Shown here: piece by piece, positions 25,957 through 34,308 of the stretch
Layout: the number at the start of each line of letters is the position of its first letter
Position numbering within the stretch: position 1 is the first letter of the stretch
From: Spartobacteria bacterium
GTDB lineage: Bacteria > Verrucomicrobiota > Verrucomicrobiia > Chthoniobacterales > Chthoniobacteraceae
Length of the DNA stretch: 64,000 bases
NCBI GenBank assembly: GCA_021324395.1
Contig: JAJPJG010000055.1
Location: 1-64,000 of the forward strand
Reading direction: 5' to 3'
Notes under the pieces: generated by a model
Databases searched by the model: none
Told to the model about the DNA's origin: nothing
Seen by the model: the letters and a program-made list of their open reading frames with translations, nothing else
Position numbers and translations under genes: made by a program

Positions 25957-26436
25957 CTACGGTGATTCCGGCTCGGGCAATGATTTCTCGTCCTTGCGCG
26001 CAACGCCAAACAGCTTGGTAAACACACGTTTTGGAAGACTGCGCCCGCTCTCTTCGTCCTCGAGCTCTGCTGCGGCGTCGCTTTTCGCCTGCTCCCACGC
26101 GGGCGCGAAGCCCGGCACGTTCACGAACATTCGCTTTTCCGCGCGCGCGAAAATCTCGAGGTCGCGCTGAAGCTTGCGGTCGGGAAATTCGTTCAGCGCG
26201 GCAATTTTCACGCGCAGATTTTCGTTTTCCTTACGCAAAACTTCCTGCTCGCCGCGAATGCGCTTCATCGATTCCGCCTCGATCTCGAGCTTGTCGCTGA
26301 GGTGCCTCTTATAGCGGCTCATCTCCATTTTTAGACGCACGAGCTGGTAAAAAGCGATCGCCGTAAACACGAGCCCGAGCAACAAACCAAGCGTAAATGG
26401 ATGACTGATAATGTGCCAAAAATCGGAAGCTGTCAC
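25957..26436 (-). CDS. Membrane-anchored coiled-coil protein of unknown function
   Basis: I use the GTG start (GTG ACA GCT TCC GAT), which lies 38 bases after the upstream glycosyltransferase stop; a longer frame would run into that gene. The protein has 159 residues: one membrane span near the N-terminus (PFTLGLLLGLVFTAIAFYQL), then a long heptad-like helix (about 35-95, EMSRYKRHLSDKLEIEAESM through LRKENENLRVKIAALN), then an acidic/basic tail. It resembles membrane-anchored coiled-coil proteins found beside isoprenoid-type glycosyltransferases, but no specific family is recognised. Confidence 0.75.
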   Translation of the reverse strand: MTASDFWHIISHPFTLGLLLGLVFTAIAFYQLVRLKMEMSRYKRHLSDKLEIEAESMKRIRGEQEVLRKENENLRVKIAALNEFPDRKLQRDLEIFARAEKRMFVNVPGFAPAWEQAKSDAAAELEDEESGRSLPKRVFTKLFGVARKDEKSLPEPESP

Positions 26437-26474
26437 GATGCCGCACAATGTTGTCGCTGCGCGTAAATTGCAAG

Positions 26475-27644
26475 CTACTCCGCGCGATACGTGCGCCCTT
26501 TCCACGTGACGCCTTTTCGCGATGCGAGCCGCTGGCTATTGAGCGCAATGAGCATCGCGATGCCGTGCCCGAGTGGATGCAGCCAGCAGCCAAGCCACGA
26601 TGTGCGAGTGCGGAGCGTTAACACAAAGCGTATGAAATAAATCAGCGCGATTTCTGTGAGCGCGACCATTCTTTGTGACGGAAAAAAGACGAGGACGAAC
26701 GGCAGAAAGAAAATGCACAAATGCGTAATACCCGTGGCCCACCAAAGTCCGTGCGCGCCTTCGAATGCCGGCCACGCGTTCTTCGTGAAACCTTCCCACA
26801 GCTCGCGGAACGAGCGATACATGCGGCAATCGATCAGCTCCGAGCCGTCGCAATTCACGAGCCGCATCCCCTCACCGATTCGGCGTGTCATCGCGCGCCC
26901 GAGCGCGACATCCTCGACCAGATGATCGCGCACCGCCGCGTGTCCGCCGATTGCATCGTAAGCGCTACGGCGAAAAAAAATCACCTGCCCATTCGCGATG
27001 CCGAGCGCATGGAGAAAACCTTGCGGCAATTTTTGCGCGCGCACCGGATCGCTTTGCAGCCACGGAATCAGCGGATGCGGAAACAGCGCCAGCCCAGCCA
27101 GATGAATGATCGGAATTACCACTTTCTCGCTCCACGTTCCGGTGAGTTGTTGCGGCCACGCCGAAAGCAAATCCGCGCGTGTATCGAGCGCATGCGCGAC
27201 GACAGCTTGCAGTGCGCCCGGTTTGTGAATCGTGTCCGCGTCGGTAAATAACAAAAACTCGCCGCGCGCATTTTGCGCGAGTTGATGACACGCCCAGTTT
27301 TTCCCGATCCAACCCGGCGGCAATTCCTCGCCGTGAATTCTACGATGTTTCTTGCCATTTTCACGCAGACCGATGTTGTCCAAAATTTGCGGCGTCGCGT
27401 CCTCCGAGCGATCATCGAGCACGAGCAACTCGTAATTCGCATAATCCTGCGCAAGCAACGAACCGACGCACGCGTGAATCCGCACTTCTTCATTCCGCGC
27501 CGGCACGAGCACGGAAACGAATGGCGATTTCTCCGCGGTTGTTGCCGTCCGTAATCGGCGAAAAACGCGAAAATTCGCGAACATCATCGCGATTGCCGCG
27601 ATCAGCAGCACGATGACGAGCGTGTGATAAATCGGCCAAATCAT
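26475..27644 (-). CDS. Family 2 glycosyltransferase with membrane helices
   Basis: The 389-residue protein starts with one membrane span, then a GT-A fold (about 42-270): VSVLVPARNEEVRIHACVGS, YELLVLDDRSEDATPQIL, the metal-binding LLFTDADTIHKPGA and an acidic acceptor-region motif (DHLVEDVALGRAM). Three or four further spans close the protein. This architecture matches CrtQ/HpnB-type enzymes that modify carotenoids or hopanoids, which suggests sugar transfer from a nucleotide donor to a membrane lipid. No terpenoid genes are nearby to confirm the substrate. Confidence 0.9.
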   Translation of the reverse strand: MIWPIYHTLVIVLLIAAIAMMFANFRVFRRLRTATTAEKSPFVSVLVPARNEEVRIHACVGSLLAQDYANYELLVLDDRSEDATPQILDNIGLRENGKKHRRIHGEELPPGWIGKNWACHQLAQNARGEFLLFTDADTIHKPGALQAVVAHALDTRADLLSAWPQQLTGTWSEKVVIPIIHLAGLALFPHPLIPWLQSDPVRAQKLPQGFLHALGIANGQVIFFRRSAYDAIGGHAAVRDHLVEDVALGRAMTRRIGEGMRLVNCDGSELIDCRMYRSFRELWEGFTKNAWPAFEGAHGLWWATGITHLCIFFLPFVLVFFPSQRMVALTEIALIYFIRFVLTLRTRTSWLGCWLHPLGHGIAMLIALNSQRLASRKGVTWKGRTYRAE

Positions 27645-27662
27645 TGGCCAGTCGATACGCTG

Positions 27663-28709
27663 CTATTTGCCGTAGAGGCAACCCGCGAGGTAACCCGCGA
27701 GCGCTGTCGCGCGTTTTTCGGCGCGGAATTGCTCGATCTTTTTCCGATCGACCGCGAGCGCGCGCTCCCAGAGCCAGATCAGATTTTTCGAGCTGACATG
27801 CAGGATGTCGGCGATGTTTTTCTGCTCATCAGTCCGCGGCGCCTTGACGTCGAAGCAGATGATCTCCTTGTATTTTGCGTCCTGCAAAACGACGAGCAGC
27901 GCGAGGTCTTTCAGCGGTTCGGTGTAGCCGAACGGCAGGTCCTGGTCGTAGCGCTGGCCGTCCTGCGCGTTGAGATGGATGTGGAAAAGTTTGCCGGCTT
28001 CGAGGCAGAGCTCGATATCCCAAACGTAGTCGAGCCCGGCGATGCGGCTGTGCGCGGTTTCGGGATTTACGCCGAAAAGCGGCTGCACGTTCTCGTCGAG
28101 CCGGCTGATCAAATAAAGCACCTCGCCGACATTCGCGAGATACATATTTGCACGCGGCTCATTCGGCTTCGGCTCGAGTGCGAAGCGTATTTTGCTGCCG
28201 TATTTCTCCTTCGCATACTGGCCGACTTTGTTAAAACCTTCGACAAGCCGCTTGAACGCATCGCGCCCATTTTTCGCGAGCATGAAATCGAAGCCTTCGC
28301 GACCATTCCAGAATACCATCGTCTTTGCGCCGAGCACGACGGTCGTGTCGACCGCGCGCTTCGCATTCTCGAGTGCAGTTTTGCGAATCGCCGCATCGTT
28401 ATTGGTCATTCCGCCATCCTTAAAAATGGGATCGGCAAAAAAGCTCGGCGTATACATCGCGCATTTCAGTCCGTTGGCTTTTGCGATCTTGACCGCCCTC
28501 GGTGCGTCCTCGGCTGGGATTTCGTGATCGTGCGCCTCGTAAAAACTCATACCGGCTTCCGCGAGCATCGGAAGACGGTCGAGGACCGGAATCGCTTCGC
28601 GTGTCGGTCCGCCAAATGGATCGCCGCCTGGGCCGAGATTCCAGACGCCTGCGCCGAGGCCGTTGATGCCGACTTTATTTTTAAGCGTGTAACGTTGTGA
28701 CATAGACAA
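27663..28709 (-). CDS. Xylose isomerase-like TIM-barrel protein
   Basis: Residues about 12-330 form an AP-endonuclease-2/xylose-isomerase TIM barrel of the short actinobacterial XylA type. Motifs shared with real xylose isomerases are VWNLGPGGDPFGGPTREA, MVFWNGREGFDFM, FALEPKPNEPRANMYL, NPETAHSRIAGLDYVWD and LFHIHLNAQDGQRYDQDLPF. The metal-ligand set (Glu in EPKPNE, Asp/His in HIHLNAQDG) appears present. At 348 residues it is shorter than the usual 385-440. It may isomerise xylose to xylulose or act on another aldose; no xylulokinase gene is adjacent. An alternative start two codons in gives MSQRYTLKNK. Confidence 0.8.
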   Translation of the reverse strand: MSMSQRYTLKNKVGINGLGAGVWNLGPGGDPFGGPTREAIPVLDRLPMLAEAGMSFYEAHDHEIPAEDAPRAVKIAKANGLKCAMYTPSFFADPIFKDGGMTNNDAAIRKTALENAKRAVDTTVVLGAKTMVFWNGREGFDFMLAKNGRDAFKRLVEGFNKVGQYAKEKYGSKIRFALEPKPNEPRANMYLANVGEVLYLISRLDENVQPLFGVNPETAHSRIAGLDYVWDIELCLEAGKLFHIHLNAQDGQRYDQDLPFGYTEPLKDLALLVVLQDAKYKEIICFDVKAPRTDEQKNIADILHVSSKNLIWLWERALAVDRKKIEQFRAEKRATALAGYLAGCLYGK

Positions 28710-28759
28710 GGGAGCGCGAAGATGCGCACGCGGCGCAAACTTGTCAGCAAAAAATGCGG

Positions 28760-29446
28760 TTATGCGGTTCTAACAATAGTGTAACGCGCGTAACCTTCGT
28801 CGCCGATCACTTCCATCTTCGACAGCTTGCACTGGAGTGTGCGCGGCAGAAACTCACCGGGCAGACCGCTTAGTGTCGGCGCAGTTTCGCCACCGAAAAT
28901 GCGCGGACAAAACGTGAGATGAATTTCATCTACGAGATCACGCGCCAGAAGCCCGCGCAAAAGCGTCGGCCCGCCTTCACAAATAAGCCGCTTCACTTTG
29001 TAAGCAGAACGTAAATGCGCAAGCATCGCGTTGAGATCCACGGTCGCGCTTTCGTGTAAATGCAGCGTCGCTTTTTCACGCAATGCATGTTGCGTCCGCA
29101 GGGGCATGCGTTGCGTCGAATAAATAACGATTGGCGAAAATGCTTTTTCGAAAATGCGCAGCGACAGTTTGATGCGCCCGGAATTTGTTACGATGACGCG
29201 CAAAGGATATGGCGCGCGTTTGTGCTGAATGCGCGTCGCGCGCAGATCCTGCGCGGGTAATCCCATCGACATATTTTCCTTTTCGAGCGTGCCTTTGCCG
29301 ACGAGCAATGCGTCGCCTGTCGCGCGAATTTCGAGGAGCCGTCGCTTGTCGCGTTTCGACGAAAAATCGGACGGCGTGAGATTGCGTGTTGAAATTTTCC
29401 CGTCGAATGTCAGCGCAAAATTAACGACGACGATCGGGCGATTCAC
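28760..29446 (-). CDS. RibD C-terminal-type (dihydrofolate reductase-like) reductase
   Basis: This 228-residue protein matches the reductase half of RibD: VVVNFALTFDGKISTRN, ATGDALLVGKGTLEKEN, and LICEGGPTLLRGLLARDLVDE, the last being the NADPH/substrate-binding loop. In riboflavin synthesis that domain reduces the ribosylamino-pyrimidine intermediate. Here it stands alone without the RibD deaminase half. It may supply a split RibD or act on an unrelated pterin-like substrate. No other riboflavin gene is in the window. Confidence 0.88.
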   Translation of the reverse strand: MNRPIVVVNFALTFDGKISTRNLTPSDFSSKRDKRRLLEIRATGDALLVGKGTLEKENMSMGLPAQDLRATRIQHKRAPYPLRVIVTNSGRIKLSLRIFEKAFSPIVIYSTQRMPLRTQHALREKATLHLHESATVDLNAMLAHLRSAYKVKRLICEGGPTLLRGLLARDLVDEIHLTFCPRIFGGETAPTLSGLPGEFLPRTLQCKLSKMEVIGDEGYARYTIVRTA

Positions 29447-29455
29447 ACCGGAAAG

Positions 29456-30547
29456 TTACTCCGATTCCGCGATCTCATGCTCCAGCGCTGCGACCTCCTG
29501 CTCGATTTTGCTAATTTTCGCGTGTTCACTTGGGCGGTAAAATATGTATATCAAACCGCCAATTAAGCCCCAAACCAAAATCAGCACGAAACCAGTAAGT
29601 GAAATCGCAACCGACTGTCCTTTGTTGATGCCGCACAATTCATTTAGCAGCGTTTGAAACAGACCTTCGCGCGGACCGGTGCCGCCGACGCTGATCGGTA
29701 GCGCGGAGAGTGTGTTGATGATCGGCATTACCGAGACGAGATCCCAAAATTTCACCGGTGCGGCGAGCGAACGCGCCGCACAGAAAAAAACCATGAACGA
29801 CGCGAGATGCACGCCAACAGACGCAGCGATGGCGGCGAGCGAAGATTTCCACGCTTTCGCGTAAGCGTTGTAGGCAATTGAAAGATCAACGAAAATGTCA
29901 CGCTTTGGAAAATGCGCCGGCAGTTTGTTCACAAGTCCGAAGCCGGTGATCACGAAGGAGGTCGCGATGCCTGCGATACTTGCGCCAAGAATCGCCAGCA
30001 ATATGTAGAGTAGCTTGGTTGTATCGGGAATTTGCCCGAGCCACTCTTTCATGGCGCTGAATGAAAAGAGCCAGCCGATTTCGAAATGAGGAATCGGTTT
30101 TCCTTGCGTGAGCCATTCCCATCGCCACACCACCAAAACGCCCGCGACTAAAATCAAACCGAGTAAACCAATCACACGATCGATCAGCGTTGCGAGCAAG
30201 GCCTGAGGGCGTTTGCCGGGCGTTTCTTTCAGCAAATAGTAAATCTTCACCACATCGCCGCCCGTGCCGCCGGGCATGAACTGGTTGAAGAAAATGCCGA
30301 TCAAGAAAAGGCCGCAAACACGCAGCCAGCTAATGTTCACGCCCTGCACGTGCAGCAAAATCTGCCAGCGCGCAGCGGCGAGAATCTCGACGATGCCGTA
30401 AGTAATAATGCCCGCGATGATCCACGATAATTGCGCATTGCGCAGCGAACCGGCGATCTCGGCGCGCTTTTTTGGGTCATGAAAAACCCATGCGAGAATG
30501 CCGACGGTGACGGCGACCTGAATGATCGTAAGGATGGTTTTCTTCAT
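29456..30547 (-). CDS. Lysylphosphatidylglycerol synthase-type integral membrane protein (UPF0104)
   Basis: The 363-residue protein has about eight membrane spans and the UPF0104/LPG_synthase_TM pattern: FLIGIFFNQFMPGGTGGDVV, an inner LIDRVIGLLGLILVAGV, LSALPISVGGTGPREGLFQ and a late LTGFVLILVWGLIGGLIYIF. In MprF the same fold flips lipids; stand-alone members are thought to be flippases or hold scaffolding roles. The ATG overlaps the stop of the upstream TIM-barrel gene (ATGA), so they are cotranslated. It ends in a charged helix (HAKISKIEQEVAALEHEIAE). Confidence 0.9.
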   Translation of the reverse strand: MKKTILTIIQVAVTVGILAWVFHDPKKRAEIAGSLRNAQLSWIIAGIITYGIVEILAAARWQILLHVQGVNISWLRVCGLFLIGIFFNQFMPGGTGGDVVKIYYLLKETPGKRPQALLATLIDRVIGLLGLILVAGVLVVWRWEWLTQGKPIPHFEIGWLFSFSAMKEWLGQIPDTTKLLYILLAILGASIAGIATSFVITGFGLVNKLPAHFPKRDIFVDLSIAYNAYAKAWKSSLAAIAASVGVHLASFMVFFCAARSLAAPVKFWDLVSVMPIINTLSALPISVGGTGPREGLFQTLLNELCGINKGQSVAISLTGFVLILVWGLIGGLIYIFYRPSEHAKISKIEQEVAALEHEIAESE

Positions 30548-31464
30548 CCGAGAAATTCTCCGTAACGCTCTTTCCACTTCGTTAACGATTCGCGAATTTC
30601 CTCGGTTTTACGGCGGGGACTCATTTCCCACACAAGCAAACAGTTTTTCGGCAAAAGGGGAACGAGTTTGTCATAATCAATCGTGCCGGTGAACGGCGGA
30701 CGATGGTCGCCGCCGGGCCATTCAACATCGTGCAAGTGCCCTCCCCACATGCGCGGCGCGATCTGCGCGAGCCACTCGGCATGATCCACGAAGCCGAGAT
30801 TTTCCTTCACCTGAATGTGCCCGAAGTCGTGCCAGTAGCGAACGTTCGGTGCGTTAAGTTCGTCGAGCAATTGCGGCACTTCGCGCTCGCTCGGAATTTC
30901 CTCGTAGCCAAAACGGCCTTCGATACCAAGGTTAACGCCGCGTTCACCGGCATAATCGACGATGCGCGTCAGGGAATCCTTTGCGCGCTGAACATAAAAC
31001 GGCGCTTTTTTTTCGCGTTCCTTCACGGCCTTCAATTTAATCTTCACGTATTTTCGCGAAAGGTGTTCCCCCTTTTCCGCGAGCGCGACGAGCAAATCGC
31101 TGATCGGGTCCATCGGCACCCGGCCGCAGTGCAGCACGACCAGCGGAGCGCCGAGTCGCGCGGCGAAATCGATCGTCTGCATCGTCAGCTTGATCGCGCG
31201 GTCGCGCTCGGCTTCGCGATGCGATGTGAACTCGTAGCAATCCGGCGCGGAACGCGTGATCTCGATCGGCAGCGGGCAAAAATTGTGCAAGGTGGAGAAC
31301 TTCACTTTTCCGGCCTCGTAGTATTTTTGCACGCCTTCCATTAACGAAAGACGAATGCCGTGACCGAGCTCAACGCGCTCGAACCCAAGGTCGAGGATTT
31401 CCTGGATCATATTGGCGCCGTGCGTGTGGCGGGAGGAATTCCAACAGGTCGAACAGCTCAACAT
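30544..31464 (-). CDS. Sugar-phosphate isomerase/epimerase-like TIM-barrel protein
   Basis: The 306-residue protein is of the AP-endonuclease-2-like TIM-barrel family: LGFERVELGHGIRLSLMEGV near the start, TLHNFCPLPIE, LVVLHCGRVPMDP, NLGIEGRFGYEEIPSE, and VRYWHDFGHIQVKENLG with the putative metal-binding His. The fold occurs in hydroxypyruvate isomerase, tagatose epimerase and endonuclease IV; the substrate is not inferable. Coupling to the UPF0104 membrane protein downstream suggests lipid-sugar chemistry, but that is a guess. The first ten residues before HTHGANMIQE may be non-native: a start at the internal MIQEILDLG would give 288 residues. Confidence 0.85.
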   Translation of the reverse strand: MLSCSTCWNSSRHTHGANMIQEILDLGFERVELGHGIRLSLMEGVQKYYEAGKVKFSTLHNFCPLPIEITRSAPDCYEFTSHREAERDRAIKLTMQTIDFAARLGAPLVVLHCGRVPMDPISDLLVALAEKGEHLSRKYVKIKLKAVKEREKKAPFYVQRAKDSLTRIVDYAGERGVNLGIEGRFGYEEIPSEREVPQLLDELNAPNVRYWHDFGHIQVKENLGFVDHAEWLAQIAPRMWGGHLHDVEWPGGDHRPPFTGTIDYDKLVPLLPKNCLLVWEMSPRRKTEEIRESLTKWKERYGEFLG

Positions 31465-31467
31465 GGT

Positions 31468-31520
31468 ATTGCAGATTTCAGATTGCAGATTTCAGATTGC
31501 AGATTTGCAGATTGGGAGCT
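31468..31520. repeat. Short tandem repeat of TTGCAGATTTCAGA
   Basis: The gap between glgP and the TIM-barrel gene opens with about three copies of a 14-base word (TTGCAGATTTCAGA), the last one altered, followed by two looser copies of CACTCTGAAATC. This simple A+T-rich word contrasts with the G+C-rich genes and looks like slippage-prone intergenic DNA. Confidence 0.8.
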
Positions 31521-31568
31521 TTGAAATCAGAGCCCACTCTGAAATCGGCGATCACACTCTGAAATGGC

Positions 31569-34139
31569 TTACCGCGCCCACGTGATCAAGCGCAGTTCGT
31601 GCGCTTGTGCGAGAATCGGATGCGACGGAATGACCCGCACGCTAAAGCCATACGCGCCGCTTTCGCTGGCTGGGATCGTGCCGCGGTAAAGATAGTCGCC
31701 GTTTCCGATTTTTTCGCAGTCGTTGAGATCGGTGATCGTCGCCTTTGATATCTGGCTGTCGTTCGCTTCGCCAAAGTAGGCCTGCACGCGGACGAACTTC
31801 GGATCGAGTTCACCGAGATGCACGCGAGCGCGCACTTCGAGCGAATCGCCGACCAGCACGCTGACACTATCGGCCATCGGATTCTCTACTTCTTTGATAT
31901 GGATTTGCGGCCACACTTTGCGAATGTGCGATTTCCACTGGCTGATCTCTGTCGCTTTCGCGGCTTTGCCTGCGGCGAGCTCGACCTTTTTCGAGGCGGC
32001 AGGCTCGTAGAGTTTTTCGGTGTATTCCTTCACCATGCGATGCGTGTTAAACACCGGCGTGACACTACGAATCGACTCACGCATGAGCTGCAGCCACGCG
32101 ATCGGGAGACGACCGTCTGGCTTTGCATAGTAAAGCGGAATGATCTGCGTCTCGAGCGTATGAAAGAGGCTCGCGCTATCGACTTCATTTTGGAAATCGA
32201 TCTTCAAATTCGGGTCAAGCGGATCGGTGATTTCCGCACCGATGGCCCATCCGTTTTTGCCGTTGTAACCTTCGCACCACCAGCCATCGAGCACGCTCAA
32301 ATTGAGGCCGCCATTTGGCGGAAGCTTCATGCCGCTGGTGCCGCTTGCCTCTAGCGGGCGAATTGGGTTGTTCAACCAGAGGTCAACACCTTGTGTGAGG
32401 CGCCGCGCGATGTATGTGTCGTAGTCTTCGACGAAAACGATGCGGTTCTCGAACTCGTGCTCGCGCGAAATTTTGTAAACTTCCTGGATGAAGCGTTTGC
32501 CGCCGTCGTCCTTCGGATGCGCCTTTCCGGCAAAGATGAACTGCACCGGCTGGTTCGCGTTTCCTAGAATCCGGCGGAGTCGCTCGATGTCGGAGAACAA
32601 CAAATTGCCGCGCTTGTAAGTCGCAAAACGACGAGCGAAACCGACCGTCAAAATTTCCGGATCGAGCAGACGATTTGCCTTGCGGATATTTTCCGGCGAT
32701 TCGCCGAGCCGCTCGCGCTGCACGCGCACGCGCTGGCGCACGAATTCGATGAGGCGGGCTTTCAACTGCTGGTGTGTTTCCCAGAGCGCCTCGTCGGGAA
32801 TGTCGATGACGCCGCGCCAAAAGTCCTCGTCGAGAAGATTCTCCTCCCAGTCGCCAAGATGTTTTTCGTAAAGCGCGGAAAACTCCGGTGCCATCCATGT
32901 TTTCGTGTGAATGCCGTTTGTGATATGCGTGATCGGCACTTCATCGCGCGGCACGCCCGCCCACACGTCCTCCCATAACCCGCGGCTGACCGCGCCGTGC
33001 AATTCGCTCACGCCATTCGCGTGCCGGCTCGTGCGTAATGCGAGGATGGTCATACTGAATGCATCCGCAGGATTCCGGCTCGTCTGGCCAAATGCAAAAA
33101 ACGCGTCGAAATCGATCCCGACTGATTCGGGATATTTTCCGAAATACATCCGCATCAACTCGCGCGGAAACGCGTCGTTGCCCGCGGGCACCGGTGTGTG
33201 CGTTGTAAAAACATTGCCCGCCGCGACGAGCTGCAGCGCGGCGTAAACATCGAGTTTCGCTTCCTGCACCTGCCGCTGGATCAATTCGAGCGAAAGGAAT
33301 GCCGCGTGGCCTTCGTTCATGTGATACGCCGAGGGAGTAATGCCCATTTCGCGCAACGCGCGCGCGCCGCCGATGCCGAGCACGATTTCCTGCCGGATGC
33401 GCATTTCCAAGTCGCCGCCGTAAAGCTGCGCCGTGATTAAACGATCGTCAGCGTTGTTTTCCGGAATGTCCGTGTCGAGCAGGTAAAGATTGATGCGCCC
33501 GACCGCAAGCCGCCACACTTTGGCGAAGACCTGGCGCCCGAGCAAATCGACCGAAACGAGCAGCGGCTTGTCGTCTTTGCGCACTTCCGTGATCGGCAAA
33601 TGATGGAAGTTTTGATTAAGCGCGACGCTTTCCTGCATGCCGTCTTTGTTGACTTGCTGACGGAAATAACCGTGCCGGTAAAGCAGCGTGACCGCGCAGA
33701 AATTCAGATCGAGATCGCTCGCAGATTTGCAGTGGTCGCCCGACAGAATTCCGAGGCCGCCGGAGTAGTTCGGGAATGATTCGTGAAAGCCGAACTCGGC
33801 GGAAAAATACGCGACAGGATTTTTTAGCGGCGATTCCGTGCGCATTTTGCCCCACGTGTCCTTCCGCGCCATGTAGTCCTTGTATTTTTGGTGAACAACC
33901 TTTAGCTCGCGCACAAAATCGTCATCAGCCGCAATCTCATGCAACCGCGCCTGACGCGAGAGCTGCAGCATGCGCAGAGGATTGTGATTCGTGCGATGCC
34001 ACAAATCGGGATCGAGATGACGGAACAATTTTCGCGCGGCGGGTTCCCACGTCCACCACAGATTGTAAACGATCTCGCGCAATGGTTCGAGTGTGTCCGG
34101 CAATTTCGGAACAACGTTGTATGTAAATAACGGCTGCAT
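31569..34139 (-). CDS. glgP: Alpha-glucan (glycogen) phosphorylase
   Basis: The 856-residue enzyme removes glucose-1-phosphate from alpha-1,4-glucan with inorganic phosphate. It has the N-terminal DUF3417 zone of the short glucan-phosphorylase class (LREIVYNLWWTWEPAARKLF), the catalytic YFSAEFGFHESFPNYSGGLG and HMNEGHAAFLSLELIQRQ, and the pyridoxal-phosphate lysine in SGTSGMKLPPNGGLNLSV. A good AGGAGA ribosome site precedes the ATG. It is longer than the approximately 700 residues of many members because of a C-terminal domain (about 720-856). No glycogen branching or debranching gene is next to it. Confidence 0.96.
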   Translation of the reverse strand: MQPLFTYNVVPKLPDTLEPLREIVYNLWWTWEPAARKLFRHLDPDLWHRTNHNPLRMLQLSRQARLHEIAADDDFVRELKVVHQKYKDYMARKDTWGKMRTESPLKNPVAYFSAEFGFHESFPNYSGGLGILSGDHCKSASDLDLNFCAVTLLYRHGYFRQQVNKDGMQESVALNQNFHHLPITEVRKDDKPLLVSVDLLGRQVFAKVWRLAVGRINLYLLDTDIPENNADDRLITAQLYGGDLEMRIRQEIVLGIGGARALREMGITPSAYHMNEGHAAFLSLELIQRQVQEAKLDVYAALQLVAAGNVFTTHTPVPAGNDAFPRELMRMYFGKYPESVGIDFDAFFAFGQTSRNPADAFSMTILALRTSRHANGVSELHGAVSRGLWEDVWAGVPRDEVPITHITNGIHTKTWMAPEFSALYEKHLGDWEENLLDEDFWRGVIDIPDEALWETHQQLKARLIEFVRQRVRVQRERLGESPENIRKANRLLDPEILTVGFARRFATYKRGNLLFSDIERLRRILGNANQPVQFIFAGKAHPKDDGGKRFIQEVYKISREHEFENRIVFVEDYDTYIARRLTQGVDLWLNNPIRPLEASGTSGMKLPPNGGLNLSVLDGWWCEGYNGKNGWAIGAEITDPLDPNLKIDFQNEVDSASLFHTLETQIIPLYYAKPDGRLPIAWLQLMRESIRSVTPVFNTHRMVKEYTEKLYEPAASKKVELAAGKAAKATEISQWKSHIRKVWPQIHIKEVENPMADSVSVLVGDSLEVRARVHLGELDPKFVRVQAYFGEANDSQISKATITDLNDCEKIGNGDYLYRGTIPASESGAYGFSVRVIPSHPILAQAHELRLITWAR

Positions 34140-34308
34140 TTTTTCTCCTCTGTTTTAGGTTGCGAGGGGATACGCGAAGGTAGCGGGTCGATTTCGCGAG
34201 ACAAGAAAAACACGTCGCCACCGCATGAACAGTTGAATCTTTTGCAAATTTTGCGAACCCAATCCAAAATTTTGACGCAGTCCGCAGCCTGCGTGCTAAG
34301 TTTGCCGG
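34140..34308. promoter_or_regulatory. Divergent promoter region of glgP and uvrB
   Basis: This 169-base gap separates two divergent genes and must hold both promoters. It includes the glgP ribosome site on the minus strand (about 34143-34149). I see no confident SOS (LexA) box for uvrB, nor strong -35/-10 pairs. Confidence 0.4.
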
